Source of the DNA: Rhynchonema sp. JSB1_4
Taxonomy: Eukaryota > Nematoda > Chromadorea > Monhysterida > Xyalidae
Reading direction: 5' to 3'
NCBI GenBank assembly: GCA_030248065.1
Contig: JASAMV010003308.1
Location: 1-64,000, forward strand
DNA: 64,000 nt
Made by a program: the position numbers and the translations under genes. Positions 37,101-47,400 of the stretch are shown piece by piece; positions within the stretch are counted from its first letter, which is position 1, and every line of letters begins with the position of its first letter. Below the pieces are notes generated by a model, which was given only the letters and a program-made list of their open reading frames with translations, did no database searches and had not been told where the DNA came from.

Positions 37101-37700
37101 TCACCACGATTGATTTTCACGATATTGTTTCAGTTGCAAAGGTTTGTGAGGTGATTTTTGTTTCAATTGTGTTCATTGGTTATTGTTTGTTCGTATTGTT
37201 ATTTTTATGCTCCATCTTTGTAGACCCATTCGTTCAACAATCGTTTCATGCCTGGTATTGGCAGGGCGATCGAGATTTGCGTAACAACGAAAGATCAGGT
37301 TTGGTGTTGATTCGCAGGGATAAAGATGATTTAACTTTTTGATTTGTCGGCCCGAATTCTAGAAAGCGTCCCAAAAACGATGATGACTGACGACTTTTAC
37401 AGCTGCCTTGAGTTCAATTGCTTGTGTGCATGCGCGAACAGCAACCTTGTTCATCGCTTTTTAGCCCATACGCAAGTGATAATAAGGTCAGCTAGCTCTG
37501 CAATCATCCGTTTTTGGAGGCCCAGCCACCACCGGCAATGATGAATTTGGGCCATTTACGGCATATTCTGATATTCATTCTATAAGTAATTTCAGCCCTA
37601 CAGCTTCGCAGCGCTAAGTCGTCGCAATGTATTCTGTGATAAGATAGCGAAAACGGCCAAATCAAAGGGATATGACATACCGGTGACAGAACGGGATTGA
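31143..37700 (+). CDS. GRAM domain-containing protein 4 (GRAMD4) homologue
   Basis: Seventeen exons, all in phase: 31143-31209, 31919-32012, 32772-32953, 33855-33996, 34078-34103, 34246-34337, 34405-34499, 34599-34748, 35098-35207, 35575-35704, 35810-35873, 36176-36341, 36603-36647, 36872-36953, 37051-37141, 37224-37298 and 37596-37700. The product is 571 residues, about the length of vertebrate GRAMD4. The acidic/basic N-terminus is divergent. Then come membrane segments (FWDIVRW..., LSVTIFLMILQLGINYL), the VADILEK segment, another hydrophobic stretch, and FPKLRAK...SLPADSN, which matches the family. The C-terminal GRAM domain shows ARSCILYDKDRN, SLILTEN, DFHDIVSVAK and FMPGIGRAIEI. Known family role: lipid-binding membrane protein of ER/mitochondria linked to cell death and TLR signalling. 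Exon 5 has only 26 bases. Several introns hold MITEs. Confidence 0.93.
33548..33783. mobile_element. TACCGGAGAATGCCAAA-ended MITE in GRAMD4 intron 3
   Basis: TACCGGAGAATGCCAAATGA at the left and CATTTGGCATTCTCCGGTA at the right. The interior includes TTCGGAAGATTTTCCGAA. It belongs to the same family as 27929-28140. Confidence 0.65.
36381..36570. mobile_element. MITE of the GGCAAACTACGCC family in GRAMD4 intron 12
   Basis: ACACTACGCTAACACGAGCC at the left and GTTGGCGTAGTTTGCC at the right. The interior GCTGCTGATTTGGGAAACGT matches the copies at 16890 (inverted) and 43803. The intron still yields a phase-correct splice around it. Confidence 0.65.
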
Positions 37701-37714
37701 CTTGATTTTGTTGA

Positions 37715-37720
37715 AATAAA
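37715..37720 (+). promoter_or_regulatory. Polyadenylation signal AATAAA of the GRAMD4-like gene
   Basis: A canonical AATAAA lies 15 bases after the stop codon at 37700. The very short 3' UTR is typical of compact invertebrate genes. Confidence 0.55.
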
Positions 37721-37931
37721 TTTTACCAACTATTATTGTTACTCTTTAAAATTCATAATTGTTGTGCAGTGTATATGGTCGGGACAAAGCTTTTGAGAGA
37801 ACTCGGATACCCCATCACTGTGGGTCAGCAGGTTGGTTGCTGTCATCAGGCAGTTTTCGAGATCAGGTGATAGATTTGCAGGTTGTGTGGGTCTCTGGTT
37901 TCACCGGGTCTCGAAACGATCTGGTGACAAA

Positions 37932-38157
37932 GGGTGGAATTTTCGAAACGGTGTAAAGGTCAGTTGAGCGTAAAGGTCGGTGTAAAGTTCGGTCGAAAGC
38001 TCGGTCGGCGTAGCTGGGTGTAAACGTGAAACATTGCCTGTTATTAACGTGGAATGTTTCAAGTTTACACCGAGGTCTATCACACTGAGCTGTCGACCGA
38101 GCTTTCCACCTACCTTTACACCCAACTGACCTTTGCACCGTTTCGAAAATATCACCC
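37932..38157. mobile_element. GGTGTAAAGGTC-word MITE, full copy
   Basis: GGGTGGAATTTTCGAAACGG and its complement end a palindrome with GGTCGGTGTAAAG and CTCGGTCGAAAG words. It belongs to the same family as 6416-6640. Confidence 0.7.
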
Positions 38158-38382
38158 AAAGCTTGCTTGATCGCCAGTGAAGAGTGGCGGAGTTTTGCGC
38201 GTTACGACTGAAAACGCACGTGACAAGAAAGCTTCTCAAAAGTATTGGCCGAGTTCATTTCTTCTTTCACTTCACCACTACATGTATTCCAGCCCACGGA
38301 TAAGTTATTTTGGGTGATAAATCTTCTTTCGCCATATCGATGCGGATGTGTTTTCAAGCGCTCATATTTCAGCCGATGGCAC

Positions 38383-38618
38383 CCACGATGCGGGTCTGAT
38401 ATGGGATCTTAACAACTCGCTAGAAAAGGGTTGAAACCCGTTTATTTTGCCTCAGAACACATAGAATTACTTCATTTAACCACATTTTCTTCCCAACATG
38501 AGCGTTTTCCAATTTTTTTTTGGGGGGGGGGCATATTTTGGTCATCTGGGCGTTTAAAAAAAACGTTTTCTTTTAAAAAAAACGATTTTTTGAAAAAAAA
38601 CGTTTTTTGCCCAACCGT
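38383..38618. repeat. Truncated hAT-like element, inverse of 1222-1470
   Basis: The text from GATGCGGGTCTGATATGG to ACGTTTTTTGCCCAACC is the reverse complement of the left third of the 1222-1714 element, with small changes and a G run. The matching far end is absent. Confidence 0.65.
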
Positions 38619-38877
38619 GCCTGAATCACGTCGAACTTCCTACAGTATATACAGTATGCGCTCATGAATGTCGCCACAAACTAAATGAATATCGCTAATG
38701 AATATAGGATACACACTTGTCACTATATGTATTGTATTTTTGTGAGTTTGACCAAAATATTCACCATGCTGGCCACATTTGAGCTTCACCACCAGCATTT
38801 TTTACTTTAAATTATGAATAGTAAACAATAGTATGAAGATCAGTCTTTGGCAATTTTATTTTGCAGGCGAGAAGAAA

Positions 38878-39560
38878 CATGACCAAAGGGATTACATCGG
38901 AGGTGATTAACGTAACCATGCAAGTCAGTGGAAAAGTTCCCTTTAGTGTCCCTCAAAACATACCTAACTAACATGATTTCACAATTTTCATTCTTCAATA
39001 AACCAATTTTTTGGGGTCAGGAATTAAAAAAATGATTTTTTGTGATTTTTTAAAAAAATTTAAAAAGTTTTTTCTTAAAAAGTTCGATAATAAACAATTT
39101 TTTTTAATCCAACCCTGTGATTTTTTTTAATTGGTTTAGGAACCAATGTGTAAATGTGTTGTAAATGAATGTCGCTCATTGTCGCATGCATACAAGTGCA
39201 GAACGCGTTACGCATGGCCAAGCGACACTGACACTTAACAACACGTTTCATTATTGTCTCGGATAGGAATATGTACAATATGATCGATAACACTTTTTTG
39301 TGTGTTGCGTTAATGTGTTGTATCTTTTAGCCAGCACTATTCTTTGCCTCTTCTAATTTGTATTTGGACTGGATGAGTTGGCCATATCAATTTGACTAAA
39401 ACTTTGCTATGTCCCACTGCTGGCCGTATTCATTGTTGTGATGTGGCGTTCGTCTACACCCTCGTTGTCATACAAAAGTAAAAGACAAAGCGGAAAGTTT
39501 CTTTTTGTCAGCAGGCTAATTATCGTGCCAAGGCGCATATGCAAATACACAACCCATGGA
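38878..39560. repeat. 683-bp segmental duplication, copy 1
   Basis: From CATGACCAAAGGGATTACAT to AACCCATGGA this is nearly identical, in direct orientation, to 54484-55167. It includes a right end of the CAGGGTTG type (AATCCAACCCTG at about 39108-39118). Immediately after copy 1 a CAGGGTTGTTTC end begins; copy 2 continues into different sequence. Confidence 0.8.
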
Positions 39561-39720
39561 CAGGGTTGTTTCAAAAAAGTGGTTAATTAAAAAAAATTAA
39601 TAAAAAATTATTTTTTGAAACTCAGATTTTACTGTTTTTTTAATAAAAAAAGTTGCCCAAAATGGGCTGAAATGTCCAAAAATGGCCTTTTTCGAGGCAA
39701 AAAATTGGCACTTTTTGTTG
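39561..39720. repeat. Left fragment of a CAGGGTTG hAT-like element
   Basis: CAGGGTTGTTTCAAAAAA and later AAAATGGCC and TCGAGGCA match the start of 27456-28583. The right end is missing. Confidence 0.55.
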
Positions 39721-41861
39721 CGAACGTGGGGCGGTTGTTGGACATAGAATATTTTTCTGACCAGCGACCCGCTTCCCCGTTTGCATGCCCGCACCCTCAG
39801 AGCTGTGCCAATTGTGCGATTAGGCTTCAGAACAGCTTCGCAAACCAATTCTGTGTTACGCAGCGGAAAGTTTCTTTTTGACTATGTACTCTATTCTGGT
39901 CTATCCGATTCCAATGCATATATGTTTGTTACAACTGTTTATGCATGCACTACTACTGTGCCAGAAATCTGGCGCACTTGGATGCATCAGGTTATGCAGA
40001 TAGCACGGTCATAAAGTTCACACCTACCACAGGCACATACCGTAATCCGTAGCGCACGCGCCTCACTTGAGCAGATATCTGAAAGCTACATATGTATAGG
40101 ACGGGTACACACTTTGCTGCCATACGGTCGGGTCCGGGCTTGGCCAGGTGCGGCCGGGGATGCAAAATGGGCTGGGTCACAGAGGAGCACCCTTTACGCA
40201 AAACAAAGGCACGAAAGCAAAATATGGCCCAACCGATTCTGCACCCCCCCTTACCACACAACACTACCAAGCCCGACCCGAAACATGCAAATCGGCAGTA
40301 AACATTACTCAGAGCTTTCCTAACTTTCGCAGTTCATTATTTTATTACACCTGGCTACATTGCTTAACAATATTGTTTGGCATGTCAGCGAACTTTGTCA
40401 GCAAGAATATTCCTGAAACATGTCTGGATAAGTTTTGCTGACATTTGTTTGCTGACAAGAGTGTAAAACGAATGGAAGAGAAATTAAGACACATAACATA
40501 GATTGTGCGCATTTATTTTGTCTCCCTTTTTGCAATTCCCCGACTTATTTTTAGGCTTAGGCTTGAGCTCTTCGGCCTAAAGAATAAGTTTTCACTCGTC
40601 CAAAGGAACCTTTGCCGAAGCCTAAAAATAGGTTGGCAATCAAAAAACAAAATATACGCAATGTACGTGTAATTTGTCTTCCATTCGTGGTTATACATGT
40701 CAGTGAGCATTTTCACCTATATCTTGTGTGTTATGTTATGTTGGAAGCTTGTTCTGAAACTTCTTGCTGACAAAGTTTGATGACATGCCAATTTCTGAAT
40801 ATTATTGGATGGTACTGATCGCGTCAAAATAGAAGGGTCTGATTATGGATGCTTTCCGAAGTAACAACGGTTGTTTGAATATTTTCATTCTTTCAGCAGT
40901 TGTGAAACATCGGCAACTGCTGCCAGTGAAAACGGACGGACAAAAAAGCAATATGAAACATTCTATCAAACTATCTTCATTTTTTGTAGTTTCGGTAACA
41001 TCAACTCTTGTATTTCTCGACTTTCTCGCTGACTTGTGTTGGAATTGACCCGTGGCGATGAAACTCTGGTGTAATATATTCTTCATTTTTGTTCAAACAC
41101 TGGTGGCAGTGTCAAAAATGCGAACATGAGCATCAACCGTCCGTGGCTCTACCATACGTTTACTCTTGATGTTGCGGAAGAAAGCAAACTCGCACAACTG
41201 ACCAGGTACAGGAAATACCACACGATATAAACTGGGTATAATCGACCCAGCCCGCTCCAAACATCGCTGAATGGGGCTTATACACTATGTCGAAATATAA
41301 TCAACAGACTATAGCAGCACGCACACGCATTCCAATCTAATATGCAGCACAAGTCGAAACATCGCAAGATTGCCTGGTTGTTCCGAAGTTACTGTTAGTG
41401 GGATCTCATCTGCCACAAGCAGAAATTGTATGTCATGGCTCGTATGTATCGCACTGATAAACAGCGAAAAGTTTTAACACCATCGTGGTATTATTATCTT
41501 TCATGTTATTGACGCATATAGGTGCAATACTATTGTGGGGCCATGTTGTGGTCAGGTACGAAAAAGATATTAGCTCAGTAGCCTACGGCGAATTGCAAAG
41601 TTCAGAAAAATAGCCGATCATATTGATATCTTTATCTTGCTCAGAGCACGACACAGTTCCATGCCGGGTTGCAAGAAAAACGTCGAAAAACGCATCTTTT
41701 CCTACTGAGATCAGACATGTACATGACCTGATCAGTGGCTCATTTAATCATGCACTATTATTGTGATGGGTGGAATGTTTTGTGGTCAGGTGCAAACGAA
41801 TAACAAAGATTATAGTAGCCTAAGACTGCCGATTGCGAAGTTCGAAAAAATTGCCAATATA
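39721..41861. other. Intergenic, no gene recognised
   Basis: No exon with family-like features. TTAGGC-type words occur at about 40553-40570. A diverged tandem duplication is visible: GGCCATGTTGTGGTCAGGT at about 41540 and GTTTTGTGGTCAGGTGCAAA at about 41778, each followed by TAGCCTA and GCGAAGTTC-like text. Confidence 0.45.
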
Positions 41862-42135
41862 TTGGTCGCACAATGACTATATAAGAATTCATCAAATCAA
41901 TCCTGATTTTCACGTTCAGTCACTCTTAACCACTGTGCCATTTGTGATTCTCACAAAACATTTTCAGCTGAAGATAATCAAGCAGATCAACCACGTTGCC
42001 GCAGGTCTGAAACATTCTCTTTACTACATGCTTTGTGTGCGATCACGCAACGCAACGTCATTGCCCCGTCACTGTCCCTCTTTACGATTCAGGAAAAAAA
42101 TTTGACCAATTCTTATAAAGTCATTGTGCGACCAA
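41862..42135. mobile_element. Tc1/mariner-like MITE, TTGGTCGCACAATGA ends
   Basis: TTGGTCGCACAATGACTATA and its inverted mate CATTGTGCGACCAA are flanked by TA dinucleotides (41860-41861 and 42136-42137). A sister copy is at 44685-44959. The TA target suggests Tc1/mariner-type mobilisation. Confidence 0.7.
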
Positions 42136-42769
42136 TACTATATTTTACCTTAAGAGATCGTCTGCAGCCTGTTTGGAAAAATAATCAGTCTCAGTATGCT
42201 CAAGCTCGCGCCTAAGCGGCTTAGTAGTTCTGTCGTCAAATCAAATCGTCTAGCCTTGTCGTCAAATCAAGCAGCCCCAAATGAGTGGGAAAAAATACAT
42301 GTGATTTGATGTGACCAGATTTGACGAACTGATTTGACCACAGTACTATAAACCGCCTTAGCGGCACCCGCTTGGTTTTTGTATGGTCGTGCAAAATCCG
42401 CCAGTCATCAACGAACAAAGTTTGTATGGTTGCGTACATGTACATCAATGCGTGTAACATTAACGAGCTAGCCATGTCTGCGTGCACTGGTTGCACGCTG
42501 TGTGCGTGCTATGCATTACGCTTGTATAGGCAATCCATCGGCTCATGGCGCTTTTTACACACAGCGCATGCAGCAGCACACGCCATTTTCTAAACAGAAT
42601 GTACATTTTGAACGAGTGTCATACATACTTTGATGGCCGTTTTATAATTCACTCGGTTTTCATTAGCAGCTTGACATGACACTTTTCTGCTCTGTTGCAA
42701 AATTTGGCGATGTTTCAACCGATAACTGCAGAGAATAGATGCATTCATTGACGGCAGTAATGTAGCGTG

Positions 42770-43040
42770 CAGCCTGTGCGTGTTGAGTGCCATGAGCTGG
42801 CGGATTGCCTCTACATACATTGCACATGTGTAAAGGTGCGTGTATACTCGTGCCATCAGCTCATGAGACGCCTGTTACGGTTCCACGTGTTTCAAAACAT
42901 TCTGAAAAAGAAAAAGAAAGAGAAATCGACAAGGGATAAACATATCCAATATTTCTATCTCTATTGTTTTCGAGATGTTTCGAAACACGTGGAACCGCGA
43001 TCGGCGTCTCATGAGCTGGTGATTGGTCTATACACTATGT
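42770..43040. repeat. Inverted repeat with CCACGTGTTTCGAAACA words
   Basis: CTCATGAGACGCC with GGTTCCACGTGTTTC at the left faces GAAACACGTGGAACCG with GGCGTCTCATGAGCTGG at the right. Related words (CTCATGAGACGAC, CACGTGAAACCGG) occur in the inverted repeat at 53449-53953. Confidence 0.55.
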
Positions 43041-43194
43041 AGTACAATACCGGGTTTTCTTGACGAGTGCCCTGGCGATATGCCGTACGGAGGAATGTGG
43101 GCCAGAAACTGTGGCTGCATTATTGTGTGTCAGCAAGCATGTTCAAACTGCTGACACCAGACAGTCGGCTAACACCGACGTTAACCTAAGAGGT

Positions 43195-43601
43195 AGGTAC
43201 CTTGCAGTTGCAACCTTCCCTTGGGGGGATGAGCGGGGAAGGGTAGGTACCTTGCAACCATCCCGGAGGGTGCCTTGTAACCATCAATTTATGGTTTTCA
43301 TGGGCAAAAATGGGTGTTTTTCGAACTCAAAACACCAAAAATAGCGCGCTCCGCGCGCAAACCTCCATATAATATCTATTTTAGGCAAATTGTCGGCCGA
43401 AATGCAAAAAAGTACCTATTTTTGGCTATATTTGCAGTATAATGCATGCAAAAACACCCTTTTTCGGACCTCAGGGGTACCAAGGTACCACCTTGCAACC
43501 TTCTGGAGGCTGGGTAGGGGTACCTTGCAACCATCTGGATCATCCCCCCAACTTGGGGCCCCCAAGGGTACCTTGCAGCCATTTGCCTGCCACTACACTG
43601 C
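43195..43601. repeat. hAT-like fragment with GGTACCTTGCAACCATC words
   Basis: The words GGTACCTTGCAACCATC surround a core with GCGCGCTCCGCGCGC, and the right end reads TGCCACTACACTG, as in the 24625 family. No matching left end or flanking duplication. Confidence 0.55.
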
Positions 43602-43802
43602 CGATACCGACAGTTCAAATTTTTCCGACACCGACTTCGACGGTTTTTTCGTCGAAAACTAAAAAAATTAGTCAAATGGCGGCGCGCGTTTCGATATCTG
43701 TTGGTATTTTTTCTCTTGCAAATCAATTTTCATTCTCATTTTTTTCGTGATGCAAAGCCCAGCGGATGCAAAAAACAGCAGCCGAACTCATCTGATGCTA
43801 GT

Positions 43803-43994
43803 AAAAGGCAAACTACGCCAACACGAGCCCGATTTCGCAGCTGGCAGAATAGTGAAACATTCATACGTGGCTGCTGATTTGGGAAGTGTTACACGTTGAA
43901 GAATATAAAGTGGAGCATGATGATTTTCTCTTTCTATTCGTTTTGCATACACTCCACCTTCGAAATCGGGCTCGTGTTGGCGTAGTTTGTGTTT
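43803..43994. mobile_element. MITE of the AAAGGCAAACTACGCC family
   Basis: AAAGGCAAACTACGCCAACA at the left and TGTTGGCGTAGTTTG at the right. The interior has TGGCTGCTGATTTGGGAA and TTCTCTTTCTATTCG, as in the other copies. Confidence 0.7.
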
Positions 43995-44485
43995 ATATGC
44001 AAAGTGCATCAAGTAGCATCCCACACGTTTTTTTGTTGTGCATGGATGAATAAAAAAATTTTTTTTATTATCTTACTTAGTAGTATAGGGGGCAATCCTG
44101 GGGCCGGTTGTTAGGATGTCTGGGAACTGTATGAGTCCATCGAATTTTTAAAATTTCAAAATAGAGAAAGTGGCCAACTTTCTGTTTATAAAAGTTTTTT
44201 TTTTCAAAACAAGTTTTACTTTTTTTTAAATCCAACCCTGATTGTGTCAATCAACAAGGGAATAAAACACAACTGTTGAAGTTTGTTAACAAAATTAAAT
44301 GCTGACAACGCCAACTAACCCTCGGAAAGGGCGCAGACCGGACCCTGCAATCTTCAGAAAAACTTCGTTAGTCGGAGACTGCAAATTTGCAGTTAAACAT
44401 TTGCAGTAAAAATCGATTTGAATACGGACGTATCCTTCAATCTCTCTGAGACATTGCCGTAGGACATAAAGTCATCCTGACAGCG
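43995..44485. other. Upstream region of the receptor gene
   Basis: It includes a right end of the CAGGGTTG hAT type (AATCCAACCCTG at about 44229-44240) preceded by AT runs. The remaining 240 bp before the ATG at 44486 presumably carry the promoter and 5' UTR; no clear motif. Confidence 0.4.
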
Positions 44486-47400
44486 ATGTTGTTCAACAAC
44501 TCAACAATCGCCGATGCGACGAAGGCAGGAGAGATAGTGCCGTGGGAATTCATCAATAACCTGATCGTGGTCCTGTTCGTGGTCGCTCCGAGCATGATAG
44601 CAGTTGGCAATGGTGTTGTCTTGTACACCATTTTCTATCACCGAGCATTTTACTCCCGACAGGAGTATGTGGTGTTCGCAGGTATTGGTCGCACAATGAT
44701 CATATAAGAATTCATCAAAATCAATCCTGATTTTCACGTTCAGTCACTCTTAACTACTGCGCTATTTGTGATTCTCATAAAACATTTTGAGCGGAAAATA
44801 ATCCAGCAGATAAACCACGTTGCCACAGGTCTGAAACATTCTCTTTACTACATGCTTTGTGTGCGATCGCGCAACGCAACGTCATTGCCCCGTAACTAGC
44901 CTGCTTTGCAATTCAGGAAAAAAATTTGACAAATTCTTATAAAGTCATTGTGCGACCAATATATAACGCAAACTTGTGCTGCAGAAATTATCGTTTTTTG
45001 ACGCGAATGCACCTTTGTTGCTTTGCTTTATCGCTTTGAATATGTTTCTTCGTTGCAGGCGTTGCGTTTGCAGATTTGATGGTCGCGCTCGGCTACATTC
45101 TTGATGCGGTGCATATTGCGTTGATCGAACGAGTTGCAGAGGTTGTGAAGATTTATGCAGCAGTTTCATCTTCCCAACTCGTCATAAACGCGAAAAGTTG
45201 CAAAAATAGCAAGAATACATTAATAGCCGTTAATGCATGGTTTCATTCCAGTGGGCACCGACACCGTGGGAATGCAGTCTCTTGCCGCACGTGTTGCTCT
45301 ACCTGTGTTTCTACATGAACTCTGGCACCATGCAGGCCGGGATGAGTTTCGATCGACTTTTGCTGTCTGTTGCGCCAACCTGGTACTTGGCGCAAGTGAG
45401 CTTTTGTTTTAGTTGAGCGATATTGTCTTCATGCTCTGCACGCAGAATATTTTGAATGTTCAGAGTGCAAAACTTGGCTGGATAATCGTTGGCGTGCTGA
45501 ATGTGCACAATTTTGCGTTCGCTGTCACAGCGTATGTCACTGGATATTTCTACATGAATTCGGTCCCTATGGAAGGTTAGCCAGCGCAAAAAATCAATGA
45601 TTGGATGCAGTTTTCGAAGCGAAACGTAAATGACGAGAGCTGTGCGTAAACGTCGGAGTAAAGCTCGGTCCAGAGCTCTGTGCCAGAGATCGTTCGGTGT
45701 AAACTTGATACGTTGTATAGGCAAACGACGCCAACACGAGCCCGATTTCGCATCTGGCAGAATAGTGAAGCATTCATACGTGGCTGCTGATTTTGAGAAA
45801 TGTTACACTTTGAAGAATACAAAATGGGACATGATGATTTTCTCTTTCTATTCGTTTTGAATGCACACCACCTTAACGCTGACCAAGCACAGCAGGCTCG
45901 TGTTAGAACGAAGGGCCCGTGAGTTTGCTTGCAAAAAACAAAACACAACACGAGCCCGACAACAAAAAAAACCCCCCCCCCCTTCAACGCTGACCAAGCC
46001 AGCAGCAGGCATGCATTTCAGAACGAAGGGTCACCATTGAGTTTGCTGTGCAAATGTAAATCGTTTTTCTTTAGCCGCATTTACATAACCATTTTTTTCG
46101 GCCACGGCGCTGTTGCGGTGATGATGACAACTTCCAGCGTGCTGACCTCAAATGTTACGTGTTGACGCAAACAGCATCTGAAATGGACCAAGGCGATTGC
46201 ATGTTTCGCATGGTTTGTTGAAACTCTCTAAGAATTTCGCTTTTCTTTATATTATTTCGACCTTCAACGAATTGTTCCAACGCGTCTTCTAAATGTTTCG
46301 CGCTCGGCTTGTCACACCAGAACACTTCGTTGAGATTCGAAAATTAATGAAAAGCAAAATTCTGGTTAGTGAGTTTCAAAAATCATGCGAAACATTCTAT
46401 TGCTTTGACAGCTTTTTGATCAGGGAGTTTGCCTGAATTCGCAGATATTCGAACCGACCAATCAAGAAATTAACGGATTTAAAGGGCTCGGGACATAACC
46501 GAAGGAAGGGTTGCAGGACATATTGTTACACACCGTTGGAAAGCATTCCGACAGCCTATGTCATGCACAAATTTTAAGTCCCTTGGAGGTTCGCTATCTC
46601 TTGGTAGAGCGACTTTTCGTTCCAGAAAAGAGTGAATTTTTGCAGAACTTGAAACGACCGGTGCAGAAACCCCAAATGGGTTGAAGGACAAGCAACACAT
46701 GGATTGGATTACAACAGCTTCCGAATAGCTTACCATCACAACTTCAGTCGCTCAAAGCATTGCTTCACACGGTGAGGGTGCGAAACATTCCAAAAATCGG
46801 CCTTATTTTTCGAGAACACAAGTTTGTCCCTAAATTTTCAGGCCACGCTTAGCGCTGCGGAAATAAGAATGCAATGGGGAAATAGAGCATTATCGAAAGT
46901 ACCAGAAAATAAGGTTTTTAAATTTTTTAACTCATGGCTAGCTCCGTGACAGGCCTAAAAATCTATTAAATTGCCGTTAAATTAGGTGGTTACATTCATC
47001 GCCAGAATTGTGACACATAAAGGCCACAGATTGTATCGGATTCGAAACAAAAAATGACAGAAACGTCTGGTTTAACAACCTATCAAGGTTCGAAAACCCA
47101 AGGTCTACAGATCTCTCGGGGCAGCCATACTAACATGAATATGATATTCAGCTATAAATGCTTATTGTTAACAGCTATTGCAAATGTGACAGCACCAAAC
47201 AATGTATCTCGGCAGTAGCTTTCGAATGATATATAACAAGCCCCAATAAATTCTTACGCTTAAAGGCAGAGGTCAAAAAATTGCTTTTTTGACGATTCTG
47301 GAATGAACCGTCACGTCACCGTGTGCGATTTCGGAATTTTGACCGTTTCTTGTCGATAACAAGAGATAGCATGGGCATGTCATACATCGTTCGATAGCTA

